A DNA stretch of 64,000 nt, from positions 124,001-188,000 of the forward strand of contig JAFDZS010000001.1 in NCBI GenBank assembly GCA_018266775.1, in the 5' to 3' direction. Both the position numbers and the translations under genes were made by a program. Of the stretch, positions 1 to 8,954 are shown one piece after another (positions within the stretch are counted from its first letter, which is position 1; every line of letters starts with the position of its first letter). The stretch comes from Bacteroidota bacterium. Its GTDB lineage: Bacteria > Bacteroidota > Bacteroidia > Chitinophagales > Chitinophagaceae. The notes under the pieces were generated by a model. The model did not search any database. It was given only the letters and a program-made list of their open reading frames with translations, and was not told where the DNA came from.

Positions 1-3000
1 ATGGAGGCGAAGGCATTCACACCGGTGTAAATATGGTGGACATAAACGGCGATGGCCTGCTGGATATTTTTGTTTGCAAATCTGGCTTTAAAGATCCGAA
101 GCTGCGTAAAAAAATGCTGTACATCAATAATGGTAACCTTACATTCACCGATCGTTCTGCCGAATATGGATTAGATGACCACAGTTATACCATACAGGCT
201 TACTTTTTCGATTATGATAACGATGGAGATAAAGACGTTTTTTTTGTAGACCACCAGGACGATTTTGGAAAATCCATGACCATTCCTGCAAAAATGGAAA
301 ATGGCAAACTGGTTTACATTGAAGATACCGCCACGCAATATACCAGCGACAGGCTTTTTGAAAACCGGGGAGGAAAATTTGTGGATGTTACGAAGAAGGC
401 CGGCCTCATCACTCACGCATTTGGCCTCAGTGCTTCTGTTTTTGATTATAACGGTGATGGCTACCCTGATATTTATGTGGCCAACGATTTCAACAAACCG
501 GATTTCTTCTTCATTAATAATAAAAACGGCACATTTACCAATACCCTCACCGAACACCTGAACCATACCAGTTTTTCTGCAATGGGATCGGATATTGCTG
601 ATATTAATAATGATGGGCTGGAAGATATTTATGTGGTGGATATGGCCGTGGAAGAACCCAAAAGGCAAAAACAATTGTTCGCCGTAAACCAGAACTACGA
701 TAAGTTTCAGCTGATGCTGCAGTTCAACCTGTTTTATCAATACCCCCGCAATAGTTTACAGCTGAACAATACTGATGGCACCTTTAATGAAATTGGCAAT
801 TATTCCGGCGTTGCCGAAACAGAATGGAGCTGGGCGCCATTGATTGCTGATATGGACAATGACGGCTGGAAAGATATTTATGTTACGAACGGCATCAAGC
901 GTGACATTACCGACTGGGATTATAAAGTGTTTGTGCTGGATTCCATCATCAATGCCATGAACCGGGGTAAGGGTGTTGACCTGAACAGCTGGTTAAACAG
1001 CATTCCGTCCGTTAAAACAAAAAATTACCTCTATCACAATAACGGCTCATTAAAGTTTGAAAAGTATACCGATACCTGGATGGATGAACCAGCTTCCTTT
1101 TCCAGCGGTGCGGCATTTGTTGACCTGGATAATGATGGCGACCTGGATCTTGTTGTTAATAATGTGGATGATGAACCTTTTATTTTTAAAAACAACTCCC
1201 GGGATGATCCATCCAATTCGCATTACCTGCGTTTTAAATTTGTACAATCCCCCACTTCTAAAGATGAGCCGTATGGTGTGGTGGTAAAGTTAACTAACAG
1301 TAAGGGGCAGGTGCAATTGCAGCATTATAATCCGCAGCGTGGTTTTATCTCCTCTTCTGAGCATGTACTGCATTTTGGTGTTGGGTCAGAAACGGTGATC
1401 CCAAGGGTGGAAATCACTTTCCCTTCTCTCAAAAAAATAATATTGGAAAATGTTAATGCAGACCAGGTGTTGACTATTGCAGCGTCTGATGCCCAATCAG
1501 TCGCTCCGGCACCGGCAGAAAAAAAGCCTGCATTGTTTAAAGAAATCACTGCAGAAAATAAGTTCCGTTATACCCAAAAAGAAGATGATTACATCGACTT
1601 TAAACGGGAACCTTTGATCCCTTATAAATGCAGCCGCAAAGGGCCTTACTATGCATCGGGCGATGTGAACGGCGATGGCCGTGCTGATGTTTACATTGGT
1701 GGTGCCGCTGGTGTGGACGGCAAACTCATGCTGCAAAACGCAGATGGTTCTTTCACAGAAAAAAAATTACCGGCTTTTACTGCAGACAAAGCTTTTGAAG
1801 ATATGGGCGCATTGTTTTTTGATGCCGATGGCGATAAAGACCTGGACTTATATGTGGTGAGCGGCGGTGCAGAATTTGATGCCGGCAGTAAACTATACCA
1901 GGACAGGCTGTATATTAATGATGGTAAAGGCAATTTTGTACGTTCTGCAAAAGCATTGCCATCAGAAGCATTCAATGGTTCCTGCGTTACAGCGCTGGAT
2001 TATGATGGTGATGGTGACCTGGATCTTTTTGTCAGCGGGCATGTGTTACCTGGCAAATTTCCACAACCTGACCGCAGTATGCTGCTTCAAAATAATAAAG
2101 GCATATTTACTGATGTTACTGCAACTGTTGCCCCTGAATTAATGAAAGCCGGGTTGATCAATTGTGTGTTATGGACAGATGTTGATGGTGATGGAAAAAA
2201 TGAATTGGTTGTATCTGGCGAATGGATGCCGGTTAGTGTGTACAAACTTGCTGATGGTAAGTTTGTAAAACAGGCGCAAACCGTTACGTTCACTTCTCCC
2301 GCCACACAAAAAGATACCACTACCAGTTTAGACTTATTCAGCGGCTGGTGGTACAGCGCTAAAGCAGAAGATGTAAATAATGACGGCAAAATGGACATTA
2401 TTGTGGGCAACCGCGGCAGTAATTGTTCTATTAAAGGAGATTTTTATAATCCCTGTACGATGTACGCAAAGGATTTTGACGGCAATGGAAGTTATGATGC
2501 GGTTTTAGGTTATTACATCCAGGGCCAGTGTTACCCCTTGTTCAGCCGCGATCAATTGATTGACCAGATGCCTTATATGCGCAAAAAATTCATTCGCTAT
2601 AAAGATTATTCCGGCACTACATTGAATAACCTTTTTACCCCGGAGCAGAAAAAAGGTATGGATATATTTACAACCAACTTTTTTGAATCGGGCGTTTTAA
2701 TCAATGAAGGCAATGGCCATTTCCATTTTGTAAAGTTTCCGGAAATGGCGCAACTGTCTAACATTAATGATATTGTGGTGGATGATTTTGACGGGGATGG
2801 TAATAAAGACATCCTGATCTGTGGCAATAATTACGACCCTGCTGTAATGGTGGGCATTATTGATGCCAATGCGGCCATGTTATTAAAAGGCGATGGTACG
2901 GGTTCATTTACGGCTGTGTCTCACGCCGATGATGGAATGAAAGTACGCGGGGAATGCCGTAAAATGATCTACCTGAAAGACAATCATCAGCTGGTGATCT

Positions 3001-3044
3001 TAAAGAACAGTGCCCCGGTGCAGGTTTTCAGTACAAAAAATTAA
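1..3044 (+). CDS. FG-GAP/VCBS repeat protein with ASPIC/UnbV domain (5' end outside window)
   Basis: The reading frame is open from base 3 with no stop before it, so the gene begins upstream and the ATG at 33 is internal. At least 13 calcium-binding-type FG-GAP/VCBS motifs (D-x-N/D-x-D-G-x-x-D, for example VDINGDGLLD, FDYNGDGYPD, LDYDGDGDLD) run along the protein and imply a beta-propeller fold. In the middle, about visible residues 395-490, lies an ASPIC/UnbV-like segment (LRFKF... HFGVGS... VEITFP). Such CRTAC1-like proteins are exported or surface-attached in Bacteroidota and often accompany SusC/SusD nutrient-uptake genes; whether that is so here cannot be seen. Role: probably extracellular binding or adhesion; substrate unknown. 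A 24-bp near-palindrome lies just after the stop. Confidence 0.9.
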   Translation, partial: GGEGIHTGVNMVDINGDGLLDIFVCKSGFKDPKLRKKMLYINNGNLTFTDRSAEYGLDDHSYTIQAYFFDYDNDGDKDVFFVDHQDDFGKSMTIPAKMENGKLVYIEDTATQYTSDRLFENRGGKFVDVTKKAGLITHAFGLSASVFDYNGDGYPDIYVANDFNKPDFFFINNKNGTFTNTLTEHLNHTSFSAMGSDIADINNDGLEDIYVVDMAVEEPKRQKQLFAVNQNYDKFQLMLQFNLFYQYPRNSLQLNNTDGTFNEIGNYSGVAETEWSWAPLIADMDNDGWKDIYVTNGIKRDITDWDYKVFVLDSIINAMNRGKGVDLNSWLNSIPSVKTKNYLYHNNGSLKFEKYTDTWMDEPASFSSGAAFVDLDNDGDLDLVVNNVDDEPFIFKNNSRDDPSNSHYLRFKFVQSPTSKDEPYGVVVKLTNSKGQVQLQHYNPQRGFISSSEHVLHFGVGSETVIPRVEITFPSLKKIILENVNADQVLTIAASDAQSVAPAPAEKKPALFKEITAENKFRYTQKEDDYIDFKREPLIPYKCSRKGPYYASGDVNGDGRADVYIGGAAGVDGKLMLQNADGSFTEKKLPAFTADKAFEDMGALFFDADGDKDLDLYVVSGGAEFDAGSKLYQDRLYINDGKGNFVRSAKALPSEAFNGSCVTALDYDGDGDLDLFVSGHVLPGKFPQPDRSMLLQNNKGIFTDVTATVAPELMKAGLINCVLWTDVDGDGKNELVVSGEWMPVSVYKLADGKFVKQAQTVTFTSPATQKDTTTSLDLFSGWWYSAKAEDVNNDGKMDIIVGNRGSNCSIKGDFYNPCTMYAKDFDGNGSYDAVLGYYIQGQCYPLFSRDQLIDQMPYMRKKFIRYKDYSGTTLNNLFTPEQKKGMDIFTTNFFESGVLINEGNGHFHFVKFPEMAQLSNINDIVVDDFDGDGNKDILICGNNYDPAVMVGIIDANAAMLLKGDGTGSFTAVSHADDGMKVRGECRKMIYLKDNHQLVILKNSAPVQVFSTKN

Positions 3045-3088
3045 TACGGGGTTACGGTTTTTCCGGCCCGGCAGAAGGTGTTTTATGT

Positions 3089-3112
3089 ATTATTGCACAG
3101 CTGTACAATAAT
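3089..3112. promoter_or_regulatory. 24-bp near-perfect palindrome
   Basis: The two 12-bp halves, ATTATTGCACAG and CTGTACAATAAT, are reverse complements except at one pair. The site is between the FG-GAP gene stop and the first small ORF, 64 bp upstream of its ATG. No T-tract follows, so it does not look like an intrinsic terminator; a dimeric-regulator operator is possible. Inference only. Confidence 0.35.
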
Positions 3113-3175
3113 ATTATGCTGTACCCGTTACATAAAAAGTAGTTTTTTATACTATACATTAAAAGCCAATATACC

Positions 3176-3310
3176 ATGAGCAACCCTTTATTACAACTGT
3201 TCAGGAGCTTTGTTGTAAAGCTTCGCCAAAACCCCGACATTTACCCCATTAAGTATTATAAGAAAGGAAAACAATTCCGCCGTAAATGGCAGGTTCCGCT
3301 TGTAAAATAA
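3176..3310 (+). CDS. Possible small basic protein, 44 aa
   Basis: An ATG ORF of 44 codons starting MSNPLLQLF, very rich in lysine and arginine in its second half (KYYKKGKQFRRKW) and with no acidic cluster. It is not recognised as a known family. It lies alone in the roughly 500-bp gap between the FG-GAP gene and the convergent SNF2 helicase gene, and is followed by a second 44-codon ORF. A hydrophobic or aromatic start with a cationic tail would fit a nucleic-acid- or membrane-binding small protein, but this is speculation. There is no clear promoter or ribosome site, so it could be a chance ORF. Confidence 0.4.
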   Translation: MSNPLLQLFRSFVVKLRQNPDIYPIKYYKKGKQFRRKWQVPLVK

Positions 3311-3411
3311 CGTATTCGTTTCGGAAATTACCGGACTCCATAAATCAGCAAAAACCCGCTTGACACAAGCATTCTGTATTTGTAATTTTAAGTTCTAAAT
3401 CCGATAGTAAC

Positions 3412-3546
3412 ATGAAAAAAATCCAATCATCCCAACCAACTTTTTTAACAGCGCTGTTTAAATCGTTGAACACTGTTTTTACCAGTTTCTTCCAGTCTTC
3501 CCAAAACAGGGACTTTAAAAGGCTGAAGAATTTTATTGCTTCGTAA
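3412..3546 (+). CDS. Possible small protein, 44 aa
   Basis: An ATG ORF of 44 codons beginning MKKIQSSQPTF, with an amphipathic centre rich in Phe, Ser and Thr (LFKSLNTVFTSFFQ) and a basic end (RDFKRLKNF). Not recognised. It has the same length as the ORF 101 bp upstream but no evident sequence similarity to it. It ends 12 bp before the stop of the convergent SNF2 gene. Upstream is a short GCTTG/CAAGC inverted repeat (3358-3370). Expression is unproven and it could be chance. Confidence 0.35.
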   Translation: MKKIQSSQPTFLTALFKSLNTVFTSFFQSSQNRDFKRLKNFIAS

Positions 3547-3558
3547 AAATGATTTGCT

Positions 3559-6500
3559 TTAGCTAAACAAATATTCCACATCTGCTTTTGACAATGCTTT
3601 AACAAAGCTGGCATCGTCGGCAATCAGTTCGCTGGCTAGTTTGCGCTTGCGCTCCTGCAATTGCAGAATCTTATCTTCAATCGTATCAATACAGATCATA
3701 CGGTAAGCAAAAATGTTTTTCGTTTGCCCAATACGGTGGGTACGGTCAATAGCCTGCTGCTCAACCGCAGGGTTCCACCAGGGATCAACAATATATACAT
3801 AGTCTGCTGCAGTCAGGTTCAAACCCACACCACCGGCTTTTAATGAAATCAGGAACACACGGCAGTTCTCGTTGTTCTGAAAATTCTGAATGGCTTTTTC
3901 CCGTTCTGTTGCCGATGTGCTGCCATCAAAGTATTCAAATGGTATTTCCTGTTCGGTTAATTTTTGTTTGATCAACGCCAGCATACCCAGAAATTGGGAA
4001 AAGATCAACGCTTTATGTTCGCCAATGTTTTCGGTAATTTCCCTGGCCAGCTCATCTAATTTTATGGAATGGTTGGCGTGCTTATCTTCTTCATTTAAAA
4101 TGGCCGGGCTGTCGCAGATCTGGCGCAGTTTCATCAGGCCCTGTAAAATGGTCAATTGCGATTTTGCAATACCCTGCTGATCAATTTCACCCAAAATTTT
4201 ACTGCGGTAAGAGTCACGGTATGCTTCATAAATATCCCGCTGTTCTTTTTCCATTTCGCAAAATAAAATGGTTTCAATTTTATCCGGCAGGTCTTTCGCC
4301 ACCTGTTCCTTTGTTCTGCGTAAAATAAATGGATATAATAATTTCCGCAGGTGGTCTTTCTGTTCCTGTTCGCCAAATTTATCTATCGGTGTGGCAAATT
4401 CATTCCTGAAAAATTCCATACTGCCCAGCAGGCCGGGGTTCAAAAAATTCATCTGCGCAAAAATATCAAAGGTGTTATTCTGCAGTGGTGTACCGCTCAT
4501 GCACAACCTGTTTTTAGCTTCCAGCAGGCAGGCTGCTTTTGTTACTTTTGATGAGGGGTTTTTGATGGCCTGGCTTTCATCCAGCACAATGTAGTCAAAC
4601 TTTAACTTCAGCAGCAATTGTATATCGCTTCTTAATGTGCCATAGGTTGTGATAATGATATTGTATTTCAATAAGTCTTCCGCATTGCGGGTGCGTAAAC
4701 TGCCGTGATGAATATGCCAGGTTAGTTTGGGGGTGAATTTCTCCACCTCGTTCTTCCAGTTATAGATCAATGTGGTGGGGCATATCACAATGGCTTTTAA
4801 ACTTCCTGTTGCTTCTTTATAATGCTGCAGCATGGTTAGTGCCTGGATGGTTTTACCCAAACCCATATCATCGGCCAAAATACCGCCCCAGCTTACATCG
4901 TTCAAATAACTAAGCCATTGAAAGCCGGATAACTGGTAGGGGCGCAAAATGGGTTGCAGGTTACCCGGTGCCGGTATTTCAGGAATATTTTTAAACTCCC
5001 TCAGCCGTTCAAATTTTTCGTCCAGTTCAAAACTCAGTTCGGATTCGTTGCGGTTTTCATACAGTTCATCTATCACACTCAGGTGATATTTGGAAAGGCG
5101 CAGTTTATTGCTGTGGTCGTCGCCCACTTTAAACAGCAGGGAATATCTTTTCAGCCATTCTTCCGGTAATATACCCAGGCTTCCGTCGCTTAATTGAACG
5201 AATGATTGCTTGTTTACGAGGGCTTTTTTAATATCGTCTATTCCTACACGTTGCTGACCAAATTCTATTTCCACTTTAGCATCAAACCAGTCCATACCGC
5301 TGCTTACATGGATATGTGTGCTGGGTTTTGCAGTGTTAAACCGGAAATTCTTCAATGCTTCAAAACCATACACCGGCACTTTCATTTCTTTCATTGCATC
5401 TATAAACAGGAAAAACCAGTTATTGCGCAATACATCCACACCTTTCAACACCAGGCTGTTGCCATCGCCGGGGCGCATAAACATGGTATGCAATGCTTCC
5501 AGTTTTTGAATAAAAGCGTCTTCAGCTTCTTTGTTGCGGTGCACCACCAGTATTTTATCACCATCGGGTATGGTTATTGTTTCTTTATCGGTAGCACGAG
5601 TTTCATAACCCTGGTAACTGTAAATGGGTTGAAAAACAAGATAGTCGCCTTTTTCCTGTAGTTGCAGTTTAATCTCTGGCTCCCCGCTCTTTACTTCTTT
5701 GATCAGGCTTTTATCAAACTCCACGTGGTATTCTTTGGTAAGTGGCATTATCACCTGCCTCATTTTATCGGCCCAATTTTCTTTATTCAACCGGGTATTG
5801 CCTTTTTTCATAAAATGCTCTGCCTGCATTACATCTTCCGCTTTTTCCCACAGGTACAAAACATTTTCATATAAAAACACCAGGCTGCTGTTGCATTCGT
5901 TTGCCGTCAGCGGTATGGTTTTGTTTTGTGCTTTAGCCATGCAGGTCAGCTCAAAATAATCGTCTTTAGCCAGTACTTTAAAATACGGCGTTATAAAATG
6001 TTCGCTGATCTCAACATCCTGCAGGTTTTCTGTTTTAAACGTTTTCTTTTCAGGCAGGCTGAAAATAAAGTGACTGGTTACCTGCTCTTCAAATATCTTC
6101 TTCAGTTTGGGTTGCAGGTATTCTGCAATCAGGCTTTTGGTTTCTTCGGGCAGCTCATCTCCATCGGTATGAATAATATTTTCCCAAATACCACTGAATG
6201 GTGAATTACGGTCCAGGTATTTATTGATTTCGGGTAACTGCAGTTTGCGCAGTTGCTGCAGCAGTTGCTTGTCTTCTTCGCTGAATATTTCAGCGTTAAC
6301 AAAACGGGTAAGGTCAATTTTTTCCACCTTACCCAGGTATTGGGTATTGGCTTCGTCTGCTTCGCCCTGTATGGATTCTACCAAAAAGTTGGGATAACTG
6401 GTGGCATTAAAATTAAACACCACACCCAGTTTTTTATCCGGCTGCACTTGTGGTTCGGGTTCCTGCACTGTTGGTGCTGCAATGGCTGCAACCTGTTCCG

Positions 6501-7341
6501 GTACAGGTGCCTTTTCCACTTGTGGTTTGGGTAATGTTGTAACTGTTCCGGCTACCCGCTTTATAGTTGGGTCCAGTACTTTTAAAAAGGGCTTTCCATC
6601 TTTATAGGTAAATTCAAATTTTCCGGTTAAATCATCATCCAGGCTGTAACCATAAATCTGCAGCAGCTTATTTTTCTCTTTATCCCAATTACGTATGCTG
6701 TCAAAATAATTGGGGCCATAAGCGTTTAATAATTGCAGAAAAAGCGCTGTTTTATGTTCGCAAAGCGGGTGTTCTGTTTCATGGCATTTACAGGAAGTGT
6801 CGAAATTTCTTTCATCATTTTTCTGAATCACCAGCGGAAATGTTTCCCCGTCCAGTTCCAGTTCTGCTTCCACTCTTTCATCTGCTGCTTTATTGATGGT
6901 GGCCCTGTTGGTTCTTAATATTTGTTCGGCCCTTTCATATATGTTTGGCGATGAAAACAGTTTGACCATTTTCAGATCAATATTTTTCATCTTTGCAATA
7001 GTATGGCGCTGGTTGTACTGTATGGCTGCATTGCCGAGCATGTTCTTATCCACCATTTCCTGAAGGCGCAGTAAAGACGCTGCTTCGTGGCGGCAGATAT
7101 CGCCCAGGTTATAGGGGCAACTGCAGCGTACGGATATGCTTTTAGGATCGGCATATTTCTGAATATGCACTTTATAAAAAGTAGCGTAACTATCGTCTTT
7201 AACACGAAATACCACACTGCCCATTAACTGGTCGTGTTCCACCAGTTCCACATAACCCATTGCCTGTATTTTTTTTCCACGGCGGATTACTTCATCAGAG
7301 CCATTGTTGTACACGTATTTAATAAGGTGGGATAAAGCCAT
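3559..7341 (-). CDS. SWIM zinc-finger SNF2-family helicase
   Basis: A 1260-residue Swi2/Snf2 DNA translocase. The N-terminus has a SWIM zinc finger, C73-x-C75...C83-x-H85, followed by a second C-x-C-x7-C-x-H set at about 184-196. A long linker includes a Pro/Gln/Val-rich stretch near 285-310. The ATPase core occupies the C-terminal third: Walker A DDMGLGKT near 825, DESQ box near 920, and motif VI-type RTHRIGQTK near 1200. The family uses ATP to move along DNA and remodel protein-DNA contacts; the bacterial cellular role is poorly defined (repair or transcription recycling). The ATG at 7341 sits about 90 bp after a TACTTTTG promoter box. It is transcribed alone. Confidence 0.93.
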   Translation of the reverse strand: MALSHLIKYVYNNGSDEVIRRGKKIQAMGYVELVEHDQLMGSVVFRVKDDSYATFYKVHIQKYADPKSISVRCSCPYNLGDICRHEAASLLRLQEMVDKNMLGNAAIQYNQRHTIAKMKNIDLKMVKLFSSPNIYERAEQILRTNRATINKAADERVEAELELDGETFPLVIQKNDERNFDTSCKCHETEHPLCEHKTALFLQLLNAYGPNYFDSIRNWDKEKNKLLQIYGYSLDDDLTGKFEFTYKDGKPFLKVLDPTIKRVAGTVTTLPKPQVEKAPVPEQVAAIAAPTVQEPEPQVQPDKKLGVVFNFNATSYPNFLVESIQGEADEANTQYLGKVEKIDLTRFVNAEIFSEEDKQLLQQLRKLQLPEINKYLDRNSPFSGIWENIIHTDGDELPEETKSLIAEYLQPKLKKIFEEQVTSHFIFSLPEKKTFKTENLQDVEISEHFITPYFKVLAKDDYFELTCMAKAQNKTIPLTANECNSSLVFLYENVLYLWEKAEDVMQAEHFMKKGNTRLNKENWADKMRQVIMPLTKEYHVEFDKSLIKEVKSGEPEIKLQLQEKGDYLVFQPIYSYQGYETRATDKETITIPDGDKILVVHRNKEAEDAFIQKLEALHTMFMRPGDGNSLVLKGVDVLRNNWFFLFIDAMKEMKVPVYGFEALKNFRFNTAKPSTHIHVSSGMDWFDAKVEIEFGQQRVGIDDIKKALVNKQSFVQLSDGSLGILPEEWLKRYSLLFKVGDDHSNKLRLSKYHLSVIDELYENRNESELSFELDEKFERLREFKNIPEIPAPGNLQPILRPYQLSGFQWLSYLNDVSWGGILADDMGLGKTIQALTMLQHYKEATGSLKAIVICPTTLIYNWKNEVEKFTPKLTWHIHHGSLRTRNAEDLLKYNIIITTYGTLRSDIQLLLKLKFDYIVLDESQAIKNPSSKVTKAACLLEAKNRLCMSGTPLQNNTFDIFAQMNFLNPGLLGSMEFFRNEFATPIDKFGEQEQKDHLRKLLYPFILRRTKEQVAKDLPDKIETILFCEMEKEQRDIYEAYRDSYRSKILGEIDQQGIAKSQLTILQGLMKLRQICDSPAILNEEDKHANHSIKLDELAREITENIGEHKALIFSQFLGMLALIKQKLTEQEIPFEYFDGSTSATEREKAIQNFQNNENCRVFLISLKAGGVGLNLTAADYVYIVDPWWNPAVEQQAIDRTHRIGQTKNIFAYRMICIDTIEDKILQLQERKRKLASELIADDASFVKALSKADVEYLFS

Positions 7342-7430
7342 GTATAATTTTGGATTGCCGATTTAGGATTTCAGACATAAGAATATGCGGCAGCATTTTT
7401 CCAACAATTCAATCTGAAAAGGGCAATTTG

Positions 7431-7438
7431 CAAAAGTA
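7431..7438 (-). promoter_or_regulatory. Promoter -7 box of the SNF2 gene
   Basis: On the minus strand this reads TACTTTTG, an exact match to the Bacteroidota -7 consensus TAnnTTTG, about 90 bp upstream of the SNF2 start at 7341. No convincing -33 TTTG is seen. Confidence 0.5.
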
Positions 7439-7522
7439 AAGGAAAAAAGCTGAGTGTTCGGGTTGCTTTTGAAAGTTTGTGGAGAAATTTAACACTGGTT
7501 AATAGGCTTGTTCTTTTGTTCA

Positions 7523-7623
7523 GGTCGCTGACAGCGTTCCGATCTGTATTAATGCGTCTGACGGTTGTAACCGTCTTGACGCGTTTGCTTTTAAACACTC
7601 TGGTCGCTTATAGCGCCCCGAGC
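7523..7623. repeat. Composite REP-like hairpin element, copy 1
   Basis: Two direct copies of a short hairpin unit A (GGTCGCTGACAGCG... at 7523-7544, GGTCGCTTATAGCG... at 7602-7623) flank a larger hairpin B at 7554-7582 (GCGTC, GACGGTT / AACCGTC, GACGC). The element ends one base before the comB-like stop codon at 7625, in the gap between two minus-strand genes. A second copy with the same A and B units is at 16480-16556. It looks like a dispersed REP-type element. It may also act as a 3' hairpin for the upstream mRNA. Confidence 0.75.
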
Positions 7624-7624
7624 T

Positions 7625-8353
7625 TTAACCTGCTAACAGTTTTCCATCTTTATAAACCACCAGTACATCGGCGGCATCTGGTGTAAGGCAGAAACGAATG
7701 TCTTCTATTAATCCAAACCGATCCACCAGGCGGTGATAATGGGTAAGCTTTGGAGCAAAACCAATAATATCATCTTTATGGCTTTCATATAACAGTTCTG
7801 CTGTGAGCGAACTGTCGCAATGAATACTGAAATGTTCTTTGATGCGGCTGATTACAGCGCCGGCAAATAAAGTGTCTTCAATATTATACCGGTCTTTCCA
7901 GCCGGCGCAACCCAGTACCACATTTTTATTTTGCTCCACCAGGTATTTGCATACAGCTGAAAGGTTAGGAAAAGACCCGCTGATGATTGTATCTGCATTA
8001 TTATCCAGCGCCATTTGCAACAACTTGGTGCCATTGGTGGTGGTTAACACCAGTGTTTTACCGCCAATGAATTCTGGCGTGTATTCCAATGGAGAATTTC
8101 CGTGCTGTAAGCCTTCTGCAATTTGTCCATCGCGTTCGCCTGCTGCAATGGCATCAATCTTTTTACTGATCTCAATGGCTTTGGGTACTGTATCTACCGG
8201 TATAATAAATTTGGCGCCATTTTTTAATGCGGATGCAATGGTGGATGTGGCACGGAAAACATCGATGATCACCACTACAGCATTTTTAAGATCGTACAAA
8301 TGCAGCAGTGCCGGTGATATACAGGTATAGAGGGTGGGTTTGTTGGTTTGCAT
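7625..8353 (-). CDS. comB: 2-phosphosulfolactate phosphatase family protein (ComB-like)
   Basis: 242 residues matching the ComB family across the length: an early IDVFRATSTI block, GERDG near residue 70, NSPLEY near 85, and the TTNGT block near 105. The archaeal enzyme removes phosphate from 2-phosphosulfolactate in coenzyme M synthesis. Bacteroidota lack coenzyme M, so here the product is more likely sulfolactate or another sulfonate (inference). It starts 10 bases after the SRPBCC gene stop, and the two are probably cotranscribed. Its stop directly abuts the REP-like element at 7523-7623. Confidence 0.85.
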   Translation of the reverse strand: MQTNKPTLYTCISPALLHLYDLKNAVVVIIDVFRATSTIASALKNGAKFIIPVDTVPKAIEISKKIDAIAAGERDGQIAEGLQHGNSPLEYTPEFIGGKTLVLTTTNGTKLLQMALDNNADTIISGSFPNLSAVCKYLVEQNKNVVLGCAGWKDRYNIEDTLFAGAVISRIKEHFSIHCDSSLTAELLYESHKDDIIGFAPKLTHYHRLVDRFGLIEDIRFCLTPDAADVLVVYKDGKLLAG

Positions 8354-8363
8354 TGCGATAAAA

Positions 8364-8837
8364 TTACTGTAATATTACTTTCCACTTTTCTGTTTCTGCA
8401 TATTCTTTGATCACAGCGTTTCTTTTTAGCAAAAATTTTTGTAAATATCTTTTCAGGAAGATTGTATTGGCCATTTTACCCAGCGCACCATAAGGGCTTT
8501 CAAAGCTGAGTTTGTCTATCATTATAGTTCCATTACCTGTTGGTTTAAAATAATGGTCGTGCTTAAAACTTTTAAAATCGCCAGCCAGCATTTCATCGGT
8601 AAAATGTGCCGGTGCTTCCATTGCAGAAATCAGTGTTTGATGGGTACGGGTTTTAAACAAATGTTTTGCCTTCCAGGTTACCGTTTCGTTTAATTGTATT
8701 AAGCCACTGGTAATACCGGCAACGGCTTCTTCGTTTGTGCCTGCTGTTGATATTTTATGCAGGCTGATGCTGCGGCTTAAATCAAATACCCTTTGCGCTG
8801 GCGCTGCAATAAATGTGGTGATGTGGATTTCTGGCAT
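8364..8837 (-). CDS. SRPBCC-family protein
   Basis: About 157 residues starting MPEIHITTFI, with the usual SRPBCC/START-like opening (IHITTFIAAPAQRVFDLSR), a central TWKAKHLF strand, and FKHDHYF...GTIMIDKLSFESPYG typical of cell-division-inhibitor or cyclase-like helix-grip proteins that bind hydrophobic ligands. The ligand is unknown. An upstream in-frame ATG at 8849 would add four residues, but the 8837 start matches the domain edge. It is followed at 10 bases by the ComB-like gene. Just upstream is the AT-rich inverted-repeat element (8858-8954), so its promoter may lie in or beyond that repeat. Confidence 0.8.
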   Translation of the reverse strand: MPEIHITTFIAAPAQRVFDLSRSISLHKISTAGTNEEAVAGITSGLIQLNETVTWKAKHLFKTRTHQTLISAMEAPAHFTDEMLAGDFKSFKHDHYFKPTGNGTIMIDKLSFESPYGALGKMANTIFLKRYLQKFLLKRNAVIKEYAETEKWKVILQ

Positions 8838-8857
8838 AGAAATGATCATTAATATAG

Positions 8858-8954
8858 AATGAACAATGGATAATTAATAATGGACAATTTTTCAGCGTTG
8901 GTATATTTTTCAATTATTAAACTATCCATTATGCATTGTTTTAATTATCCATTA
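8858..8954. repeat. AT-rich inverted-repeat element, copy 1
   Basis: The left arm (8858-8889) contains AATGAACAATGGATAATTA and the right arm (about 8911-8954) carries TATCCATTA and AATTATCCATT in the opposite sense, so it can fold on itself. The same 19-mer recurs at 20914-20932 in another intergenic region. The right arm overlaps the gcvT stop codon (8952-8954). Likely a dispersed non-coding repeat or a decayed miniature element. Confidence 0.65.

Noticed and set aside
171..740. 189-codon ORF antisense to the FG-GAP gene
   Set aside because: Antisense to clear calcium-binding repeats; its composition (many Ile, Val, His) is a by-product of the Asp/Asn-rich coding strand.
3358..3370. GCTTG-ACA-CAAGC as a terminator or sigma-70 -35 box
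   Set aside because: A 5-bp stem without a T-run, and the TTGACA inside it has no matching -10; Bacteroidota promoters do not use that signal.
5206..5661. 151-codon ORF antisense to the SNF2 gene
   Set aside because: Phe/His/Tyr-rich translation with no motif, fully inside a well-supported gene.
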